Assembly: GCA_024752435.1 (NCBI GenBank)
Contig: CP103023.1
Span: 310,001-374,000, forward strand
Origin: Allantophomopsis cytisporea
Lineage: Eukaryota; Ascomycota; Leotiomycetes; Phacidiales; Phacidiaceae
DNA: 64,000 bases
Direction of reading: 5' to 3'
Position 1 is the stretch's first letter; each line of letters starts with the position of its first letter. Positions 56,002 through 64,000 of this stretch are shown piece after piece. The notes beneath the pieces were generated by a model, which was given only the letters and a program-made list of their open reading frames with translations, had not been told where the DNA came from and ran no database searches. The translations under genes and the position numbers were made by a program.

Positions 56002-58034
56002 TCACCGTAACTCTTTCAAGCTAACACCAGAAACCCGTTTAGCAAGATGGTCGGATTCAAAATCGTCAAAAGGCGAAGGACGTTTTGGGGGTCGCTCACC
56101 AGTCGCTTCCAAGAGACTCCAGAGATTCCTCCAACCCTCTGTATTTACCAGCTGATGCGCTTCATTTAGATCGTGTTTGGTCGCCACGCGGCAAAGTAGA
56201 GCCTCCTCATCCTATAGATCATGTTAGCGTGTCAAAATAAAGATAAGTAGACCATTCATTACCTTGGAAAGAATGCTCATGCCGTGAAGGAAACAGAGAA
56301 GATGGAAATCCGATACGGATAAAATGCCGTCTTCGGTTTTGGCTACCTCTTTGCCTTTGCCATAGCCAATTTGGCGCCCAACATTGGCGAAGTCTTGGCT
56401 CTCTGCAATCACTTCACGATTTTCAATTGGGAAGTGAGGCTGTGGGGAGTTGAAAGTTGGAGAAGCAACTGTTGGGAAACCGTGGGTCAAAGTGACCAAG
56501 AGATACTCAACAGGGAATGAAGGTTTCGCATTTTCTTGAACACTCGCACCGTACTCATTTATCTTACGGTAGAAGACTTCCGGGATGTATCGTGTCCGGC
56601 TTGGGCTTCCATCATCGTCTTCCTCAGCTCGGACAAGCATTACACCCGGGTCCGCAGATGGCTCCACAATATCAGCTCTAATCATCTCCACAGCAGTGTT
56701 GGATGCTTGGTATGCCGAAATGGCAATCTGGCCAGATTCGTCTCCTGTCACTACGCATGTGACAAAATTTGACCCAAACTTTCCGGTATCGCTCCACTTG
56801 GTTGGCTTTGGGTGCTGAGCCTGTAGACGTGCGGCGAAAGCAATTTCGAGAGATGAGAGATAGTACGAGTCAATATGACGCTTGCATATAACACTCCCAT
56901 CGCCAACTCCAGAATCCAAAAGATCGGTCCAGATGACACCAACCCTTTGAAGCCCGCAGAGTCTAGCAACTTCGTCAACTTCCTTCTCGTTCTCCCAGGG
57001 GTTTAGCGTGATTCCGTCGACCTCGTCGACCTGAGGCGGCTCATATATCGCCTCGACCACCGCTTTGATACCAAGAGGTACCTCATCATACTCGACGTAT
57101 CGGCCATACATATAACCCAAGCGTTGAGCGCCGGACCTTCGCCAGAAATTGAGCAAATCCTCGATAAGTTTCGCTTCAGCAAATTCGACGTGGTCCACCA
57201 TACGGAATGTTTGAGGTTGTAGTGTAATTGCACTTGGCTGACACTTTGTACAAATACCCTCAGGCCACTCCGGATGTCCAGATGGACAGTCACGCTTTAC
57301 ACGGAAATATGGCTCGCTGAGTGGTGGCATAAAGGAGGCTCCAAGTTCTGGCTTATTTGTCGCAGAATTGATCTTGCGAAGATATGAATGAAACGAAAGG
57401 TTCTTGATCTTTTTCTCCTTCAAATAGTCTGCGTTGAAAGGATCCAAAGGCATGCAATAGTCGCACATTCCCTTTGGTCCATGACGGCACATCTTCTGAT
57501 CTCGACTTCGTGGGATTTTGCCATCCTTCTTGTCGAGTCTGTCATCAAGTGCAGACTGCTGCACCACCTCCCATGGGTTTTTGATCTTATGCGAAGGTGA
57601 GGTGACTGGAAGAGGTGCAATTGGGAGGTCTTCCGTGGGAAGTATAACGTGGCCATTCAGTCGATTCGTAGATGATGTGATTTTGGCAGGTGCAGACGCC
57701 TTTGCGTCTCCGTTCGTGTTGGCCTCTTTTGTCTTGTAGTTTATAAACACAATATCGCCATGTTTGAGTCCTATTTGGGAGACTGGGAACGCAGCGATCT
57801 CTGATAAGTATTTCGTATCGCCGCCAGCTGGTGAATTTGAGAGTGTTAATGTTGTAGGGTCGATATTCGGAGGTAACACTTCTAACAACTACGCTCGAAT
57901 AATCAGTAAGCATGATCATGTAATATGAATGATGTTTTGCTTTGACTTGCCTTGATACCAACAGATTCAAATGTATCTGCGGTCTCTATAGTGATACGAT
58001 GTGTCCCATCCGGTCCTCGAAATCTGAGAAGCAT
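56002..58034 (-). CDS. NPL4: Nuclear protein localization protein 4 (Npl4), Cdc48/p97 cofactor
   Basis: Spliced on the minus strand as 58034-57951, 57888-56263, 56211-56002 (639 residues); phases agree. The first intron begins GCAAGT after AAG, a GC-AG intron with the standard strong context. Domains: ubiquitin-like N-terminus (MLLRFRGPDGTHRITIETAD), the Npl4 zinc-finger region (KMCRHGPKGMCDYCMPLDPF, then RDCPSGHPEWPEGICTKCQP) and the MPN-like domain (FRMVDHVEFAEAKLIEDLLN, RLGYMYGRYVEYDEVPLGIK, LQRVGVIWTDLLDSGVGDG), ending with the C-terminal helices (DFHLLCFLHGMSILSK). With Ufd1 it recruits Cdc48 to ubiquitin chains for ERAD and chromatin extraction. Length fits the family. Confidence 0.96.
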
Positions 58035-58531
58035 AATGACGACCTTCAAAAGCTACTGCGCTGGAAGGTATTGTTATGACTTTTTGCTCGTATTACGTCG
58101 GTAGGGTTGATAGATGATAGCGGGTGTAGTAGCCAGCTATATGATCGTGAATTTAAGAGGTTGTATTTGCAATTTGTCAGACGACTTGTAGGAAGTAAAT
58201 AGAAGAGAACGGAGCTGCAGCTCGAAGCTCCTGCAATACTCTAGGTATTCAAGTACGCGACGTCAGTTCATCGGGCGGCAAACTGTGGCAGAATTTGAGA
58301 TCGGGTATAGAGCTAAGCCGAATACAGCAGTGCACTCAGATGCAATTCCGTTACTTGTCCTCACTTTACCTAATGTAAGGCGCTCTTTAAGGACAACAAA
58401 GGTGCTCTCTCTATCACCACCACAACCTTCGCCTTCCCGTCGTCTTCTTTTAATAATCGCGGCGCATTCACTCGCCCCCAATATTGAAGAGATCTTAGTG
58501 TCAAGAATTAATCTTGATCAAATAAATCATC
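58035..58531. other. Divergent promoter region of NPL4 and SEC66
   Basis: No gene seen. A TC-rich tract (58400-58450) precedes the SEC66 start. Confidence 0.5.
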
Positions 58532-59255
58532 ATGTTCGAAACTCTCAAGTCCCTCGACTGGTTCAGTCTTCTGCAACCATTGGCGTACATTACACTTCTT
58601 TTCGGAGCTCTTGCAACGTTTTCGTCCATATACCGAAAGCGCAAGGCTTGTGAGTTTCATTGTTTTCACCTTATGTTACTTTATTTAACGTAAAACACAG
58701 CTCAATCTGCAGAACTCGCCCCATGGTTTCCGCCGCATCTCCAACGAAATATCTACCTGTCGCTTCTACACCTTGAACCAGAACCTGGACAAGAGAAAGC
58801 CCCAACTGTACCAGAGAGCGTTATTCGTGCGGCTCTCCTGCGACGAGCAGTCGAAGACATTTCCCGCATCATTCAAATCAGAAGCGCAAAGCAAGCATGT
58901 ACATCATTAGTGCAGAGAGGGAGTGTTGGGGATGATCTGTGGCAACGGTTCCAGAGAGCTGAGAAGGAAATGGAGGAGGAGCTACGTGATGTGGTTATGG
59001 AGGTCAGTGTTTACCGGCATTCTTTACGCCTTACCATTGTTAACCATGTGACAGGCAAATGCTCTTCAACCTGGTTGGGGTCACACCATTTTCCAAAGCG
59101 CGAACGAGATGGCTGCAAATATCCGTATCAGACAAAGTCTTGAGGCAATTCAAGCACAAAAAGACTCCGAGAAGGAGTGGTGGGAGAAACGAAGAGCTTC
59201 CATCCAGCAGGACTTCATGAAGGAGCTCGAAAGCGAATCGAAGCCAGTATCATGA
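58532..59255 (+). CDS. SEC66: Translocation complex subunit Sec66 (Sec71)
   Basis: Spliced as 58532-58649, 58701-59002, 59055-59255 (206 residues); phases agree. A lumenal/membrane start (MFETLKSLDWFSLLQPLAYI) contains one helix (TLLFGALATFSSIYRKRK). Then AELAPWFPPHLQRNIYLSLL, VPESVIRAALLRRAVEDISR, SLVQRGSVGDDLWQRFQRAE and ANALQPGWGHTIFQSANEMA, the conserved blocks of Sec66. It is part of the Sec62/63/71/72 complex that helps post-translational import of secretory precursors into the endoplasmic reticulum. Size equals the yeast protein (206). The stop is followed by more open sequence; a further exon is possible but not needed. Confidence 0.93.
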
Positions 59256-59860
59256 AGGACGACCGTGGTGTAAGTTTGTGGAAAATGGAGACGGATAGCC
59301 ACCTCATCTGTAGAAATGGATTTCCTGGATGTATGATATGGTTGCTGTAGGCTGGTGGCATTAAAGGCGTTTGAGCGTTTGGATTATTTTGGGCGCAGTT
59401 ATCGACTTGTAACAATTCGATGGTCACAGATTTACTGGTGGATGTGCTGGTCTTTTGTCGAAACAAAGAGCTTCGATAGCTTAACTAGCACCAAAAATAG
59501 AATCTTCAACAAAGATCTTTCTTTGCAGATGCCTTTCACAATCTCAAAGCACAGATGCTTCTTGAAGACAAAGCAAGCTTTGCACAATGCCTTGTGCGAC
59601 TTCATACAAGAACCTTCTCCTCCCCTCTTGATAGTATCCAGCATCCTCATCTAGCGTTACTGGGATTTCTGTGATCATCTGCATTACTATTTTACAAGTC
59701 GCTCTACATCGCTGCTGGCAGTAATACCTTCATTTTGCACACTAGACAGTCTCCATTTTGACTCTACTTGTACACATTTACTCAGAACGAAATCCTCACA
59801 CCAAATCCGACCTTAGAATCAGACGAAAAGGAAGGGAAGATAAAATATAACATCAACACA
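59256..59860. other. Intergenic region
   Basis: SEC66 3' untranslated region and promoter of the following small gene. No gene seen. Confidence 0.5.
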
Positions 59861-60268
59861 ATGTTGTCCAACCGCGCAAGCAAAAATCCCGAACTCCAAG
59901 CCAAGATTGGGCAAATGGCGCTCCCGCTTGCACCGCTTGTTCGCCTGACCACCGGTGACATCCATCCAGATTTTCCAAAGACCTTACTTAACTACTGGCT
60001 ACTCACCTCCTCTCAGCTTGACGATTTGAGTCACTTTTATCATCAGCGAACGCCATGTGAATGGACCAGACATTACCCCTGTCCAATAGGCTGGAGACAG
60101 GGTCTTACTCTTGAAGAGAAGAGAAGGAAAATGGGCAAATTCATCGGCTTGAGGGGTTGCGAGACGCCAATGGTTGTTAAGACTGAGGAGCAGATTATGG
60201 CGGAGTGCAGAAGGGCAAGAGAAGCAGAGGAGGAGGAAATGTTCAGGAAGAAGGCTAGATGGTACTAG
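59861..60268 (+). CDS. Small hypothetical protein, 135 residues
   Basis: A single exon; the first good ATG gives MLSNRASKNPELQAKIGQMA in a CAACACAATG context. Blocks of note: LAPLVRLTTGDIHPDFPKTL, LNYWLLTSSQLDDLSHFYHQ and RTPCEWTRHYPCPIGWRQGL, followed by a charged helix ending RAREAEEEEMFRKKARWY. The Trp/Tyr-rich middle looks like a conserved motif and the end is a basic/acidic helix. I do not recognise the family. The opposite strand is shorter and lacks structure. Confidence 0.65.
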   Translation: MLSNRASKNPELQAKIGQMALPLAPLVRLTTGDIHPDFPKTLLNYWLLTSSQLDDLSHFYHQRTPCEWTRHYPCPIGWRQGLTLEEKRRKMGKFIGLRGCETPMVVKTEEQIMAECRRAREAEEEEMFRKKARWY

Positions 60269-60439
60269 GTTGTGACAGCGCATCATATTTTACCTTGAAA
60301 TGGCGTATTGCATTATGGATTGACTATTCTAAAGGGCTTACATGCATTCACAATCTCAAAATATAGAAGGATTGGTAATTCCGACGTACGGAATTCTTAA
60401 AGTGTTGTGTCAAGTGATCGTAAATGGCAGGCGATTTCT

Positions 60440-62839
60440 CTACAAACCCTTCCAGGCCAGCTTTAATATATGATCCGTTTTCTTCCTGCTATTCTTTATC
60501 ATACCCATAAGTCTCAAGTCTGCCAGGGCTCGGTAGAATAGGACCAAAGCCCTCCGCTCGTCACTATCTTCGCCGTCGTCACCACTAACAATAGTGAAGA
60601 AAGCAGACCACAAATCGAAAATATTGACCATTGATCCAGCTTCCAGGTACAATTGATACACAATAGCTGTTGCTGGCTGGGTTGCCGAAAGCCCCTCTCG
60701 GGATGTCTGGCAGCATGTGCAGCCCAAGTAGTCATGAGGCACAGATAAAGCTCGTTCGGTGGCGAAACGAGGTCGTGGGCTAAATACGTCCCGGGACGGT
60801 GATTTAAGATCATATAGCCAGATTTCATGCAGGAACATGTCGTGGGGGTCTTTTGACTGAAAGCATATCGACAGCAGTTCCGTCACGCCATCAACAAGCT
60901 TAGAATAAGCAGCATCCTCATCTGACACAGCTGCTCTACCCTTTGTCAACTGAACTTTCTGGCCGATAATTGTTGTGCGCACATTTTGCTGCTGAGCGGT
61001 GGATCTTGTGCGAAGCGGTTTGCCAGATGTCTTTGCTAGCCTTTGCAGTCGCTCAATCTCACTCAAGATCACTGATAAATTATCGAGAAGCGTATGTGCA
61101 TCCGAGAATGGGTCTAGATACCCTTCGGTATCCCCGAGAATGATCGCATGCCTCAAAACATCTAGCATCTTGATGACCTCCTGTGATGATAAATCTTTCA
61201 GAGATGCGAGAAAGTCCTGAACATAGTCCTTTTTTGCAAGGTTTCCACTATATGCCTGGATGTAGAGATCCATATCACTTGTTCCTTTTTGAGGACAGAT
61301 ATTGGTGAAAATATGCATTTTTTGCATCAATGTCACCAGTTCAGTCTCTCGATTCGCGAGATTCCTCTTAATCTCCTTAAATAAGATCTCATCGTCCTCC
61401 AATAGCGCTTTAGCTTCCTGCAATCTTTTCTCGTAGAGAAGCGTCTCAACCTTTTCTCTGAAAGACGGCAATATACGAATGGCCTCGAAGTGTTCTGGTT
61501 GGAGAGCACCATATATAGTGTCTAGCCTAACATTATCGGTCAAGAAGATACTTAACGGATTTGCATAGTAGTGGCACATATACGCATACTACGAGAGTTA
61601 GCATTGGCAACATCAAGAAGATGAAACCTTACCTTGAGCGATGCTACAAATGCTTGCACACTTTGGAGGTGATCACGTTGTCGTTCAATAAGAATTCCCA
61701 TGAGACTAGGCCCAAGCTTCAAAGGTGCTGCAGGATTAGCAACAGTGGATTTGAAAACTCTAGCAAAAGTTGTACTCGTTTGTTCGACATCAAATCTCTT
61801 CCCATGCATCAACATAGTCGATGCCCGGGGCAATCGTTCGTGAAAGAGCTCGACGGAGGTAGCAATTCCAAAAAGGAGTACGAATGGAATTCGGTCTAAC
61901 CAGGAGCTAGAATAATCAGTCTGTGACCCGGAAAAATTCCGATCATCATACATACCTGAATAGAGCCACCAATTCAGCCAAAAGACTGCTGTCAAATGCC
62001 TCACTATCTTGAAAGGCTATCACAACTCTCGAGCTTCCCTGTTGCACAACGTAGTCATGCAAGATCTGAAGATCATAGTTTAATAGCTTTCGGCTCTGGG
62101 ACTTGTTTACTGCCTGTAATTCCTCATCATCGATGCCGTCTTGTTGGTTTGTCGCACTTCGAATTAGCTTCTTGAGAGTAGTTTTCAAATTTGGAGCATC
62201 TCCAGACTGCAATAGTACAACTGGCCCCTCTATGGTACTTGAAAGTCTTTCTGCAAGCTGTTCGAACAGAAGACCTTGAGAAGCGATGTTAGGGCCAGTT
62301 GCAATGAGACCTGTTGGAATATGTCGTTCATATCTCGGATTGTTCGTTAGCATATTTTATGTAAGAGATACCAGTCCACATACTCTGGTTCAATATCTTC
62401 TTTCACAAAGCCTGTGACATCTTCTAAAGTTCTCTCATTGGATCTGTGGAGAATATTCTAGGATGACTATATCAGCGGGATTCATCCAAGCAAATATTGT
62501 ATAACCCCTACCTGAATTTGTCTTTGAATCCTCTGCCATGATTCCTCATAGAGTTTGAAGCGTAACTCTACGCAATCTGGACTCTCTGCACCATTGAATA
62601 AAGCACCGAACTTGACATGCTCCTTCTCGTCATTATCATTTCTTTCGGCTGTCGATTTAGATTTGCCAAGCTTGCGACGTTTCGGGGCAGGTTGTGTTGG
62701 TTCAGAAGCGCTGGCTGGAACGAATATATACGAAGCCTGGCTTATGTCAGTGTATTTGTGCTAAAAACATCAGTCTACTTACTTGGTGTTCTAAGGGATC
62801 GTATCCATCGTGGTTGGGGGGACCGTCGTGGTCCGACAT
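60440..62839 (-). CDS. ORC3: Origin recognition complex subunit 3
   Basis: Spliced on the minus strand as 62839-62783, 62736-62512, 62457-62384, 62333-61956, 61906-61633, 61588-60440 (718 residues); phases agree at all five introns. An N-terminal disordered segment (MSDHDGPPNHDGYDPLEHQA, basic patch PKRRKLGKSK) precedes the ORC3 core: HIPTGLIATGPNIASQGLLF, GPVVLLQSGDAPNLKTTLKK, NYDLQILHDYVVQQGSSRVV, FQDSEAFDSSLLAELVALFS and SSWLDRIPFVLLFGIATSVE, then MCHYYANPLSIFL and the winged-helix C-terminus (AIVYQLYLEAGSMVNIFDLW). ORC3 has the AAA+-like fold without a functional ATPase and helps load MCM at replication origins. The start is 154 bp from the next, divergent gene. Confidence 0.95.
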
Positions 62840-62993
62840 TTTATTTATTGGATCAAGAATACCCAGTTGTTTGGGAGACGCGTGTAAATAGAGTGATCCA
62901 GCGTTCTCGCGAATGATTGTCGCGAGATCAAATGATGTCAATCCAAGAATTTTGAGAATCCCCAAAAATCTTTCACAATCACTTCAACAACTC
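62840..62993. promoter_or_regulatory. 154-bp bidirectional promoter region
   Basis: The ORC3 and mitochondrial-protein start codons face away from each other across 154 bp. No TATA-like element is obvious. Confidence 0.6.
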
Positions 62994-64000
62994 ATGCCGC
63001 CTCCACGAAGCCTAGTCTCTTCCAAATCTTGTGACTTTGTTTGTCATTCATGTCTATCACAACTTAGAGCGCGAAAACCGCCGTCATGGAGTATACGAAC
63101 ACTCAGATCGAAGAATAGTCCTCCCTTAGGCGCTGCACAAAAATCTCAAGATGCGAAAAAAGCTGAGCGACCAGCGCCAGTTGTAAAATACTTCAACCAG
63201 TCATCTAGCGGAGAGCGAGAAGAGCTTCATGGACAAGACGATGCTGCTCAGGTAGGACAAGATCTAGAGGCAAGAATAGCAGCTTTAGAGACTGAGTTGC
63301 GGAAATTTTCTACGGGCCAGCTAGTTCTGCCTGATGAGTTACTTGACGGGGCTGTCACTCCTGGACAAAGAGCAAAACTGATGCAAAAACTCGGTATCAC
63401 AAATACATCTGGTATGAACCTTTCATTAAATGACAACGAAGATGATTTTAACAATCTATAGATCAGAAACTATACCGCAAACCAAAGCCCACGAAGGCAT
63501 CTTCGATACGAAGCACTCTCATCATTCCCATCGACAATGTGCCCAAGACACGGAGAGCATACATTGGTCACCTCAACGAAGCCCTTGCACAAGCTGCGGG
63601 TGGCAAGCTCGAAGTCTCCTCCCTGAAAGATCTATGGAAATGGTATTCATTATCCAGGAAAGACATCCAAGGAATCGCTAATGAAATACCAATGGAAGTA
63701 TGGTCGATACTCTGGAAGTCTTTCTCTGAGTTCTCGTCATCTCCGACTGATCCCATGAGACATCTCAGATGTCTAGGAGAGGATATGGAGGTTGCGGAAA
63801 TACCATTGGATCCAGCACAACAAATCACATATATGGAAGCAATGTATCTCGATGGCAAATGCAAGGGGGCTATAGATCGTTGGGAATCTTTCTCGGTCAC
63901 TATGAATAATAGTGACCAGATATTTAAAGATTATTGGGAATTAGGTGTTCGGATGTTTGCCAACTTTGGCCAGCCTGTTCGCGCACAGAATGCTGCCAAT
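62994..64000 (+). CDS. Probable mitochondrial helical-repeat (PPR-like) protein, 5' part
   Basis: Spliced as 62994-63411 and 63462-64000, running off the window with the frame open; 318 residues are visible. The N-terminus is basic and Ser-rich (MPPPRSLVSSKSCDFVCHSC, LSQLRARKPPSWSIRTLRSK), a mitochondrial targeting pattern. A helix LEARIAALETELRKFSTGQL follows, then TRRAYIGHLNEALAQAAGGK, KDLWKWYSLSRKDIQGIANE, MEVWSILWKSFSE and ITYMEAMYLDGKCKGAIDRW. The last part (helix pairs with DYWELGVRMFANFGQPVRAQ) is how pentatricopeptide-like repeats look. Fungal mitochondrial RNA-processing factors of the CCM1/RMD9 sort have this layout. The family call is inference; the 3' end is needed. Confidence 0.75.

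Noticed and set aside
1..64000. tRNA or rRNA genes
   Set aside because: I looked for a GGTTCGAATCC-like T-loop and other marks and saw none, but reading by eye is not sensitive; tRNAscan-SE would be decisive.

Overview
The window is nuclear DNA of a filamentous ascomycete (Pezizomycotina; Leotiomycetes is my best guess, from gene content and sequence feel only). Genes lie on both strands. Most are split by 45-60 nt GT-AG introns with CTAAC/CTGAC-like branch points, and upstream stretches are pyrimidine-rich. Nearly all gene models below were spliced by hand; reading-frame phase was checked across every junction.

Region 1 (1-24 kb) is mostly housekeeping: a Fus1-like SH3 membrane protein, a GNAT acetyltransferase, the U2 snRNP A' protein (LEA1), a Dpb3/CHRAC-type histone-fold protein, a CLC chloride/proton antiporter, a TMEM42-type drug/metabolite transporter, TFIIA gamma (TOA2), V-ATPase subunit c'' (VMA16), a PWI/SR-rich splicing factor and two unidentified proteins. 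It ends in a gene-poor stretch at 21.9-24.2 kb.

Region 2 (24.2-37.8 kb) is the accessory part and the most interesting. It holds an MFS transporter, two UstYa-family (DUF3328) oxidase genes, a small secreted precursor made of eleven 13-residue repeats separated by KR/RR (Kex2-type) sites, and a full-length 14-exon ABCC transporter. This is the layout of a fungal dikaritin-type RiPP gene cluster (ustiloxin, phomopsin and asperipin are characterised examples). The repeated peptide, GEEGVAMDHYD, is not one I recognise from a described product.

Region 3 (37.8-41.6 kb) is AT-rich, repeat-decayed DNA with stop-riddled ORF remnants that look RIP-mutated.

Region 4 (41.6-50.9 kb) returns to ordinary genes: a Ctr-type copper transporter, an F-box/JmjC protein, eIF4A, a coiled-coil protein and an unknown 407-residue protein. 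Region 5 (51-56 kb) is again poor and decayed. It contains a duplicated coding remnant, a 37-nt T tract, an intact NmrA-like reductase gene and a broken S66 (LD-carboxypeptidase) pseudogene.

Region 6 (56-64 kb) is dense and housekeeping: NPL4 (with a GC-AG intron), SEC66, a small unknown protein, ORC3, and the 5' part of a probable mitochondrial protein running off the window end.

In region 2 the proposed logic is: the precursor enters the secretory pathway, Kex2 cuts at the dibasic sites, the two membrane-anchored UstYa proteins oxidatively crosslink the tyrosine-containing core, and the ABCC and/or MFS pump exports the product. No tyrosinase, methyltransferase or flavin mono-oxygenase gene is seen nearby, so a simple minimally tailored product is inferred.
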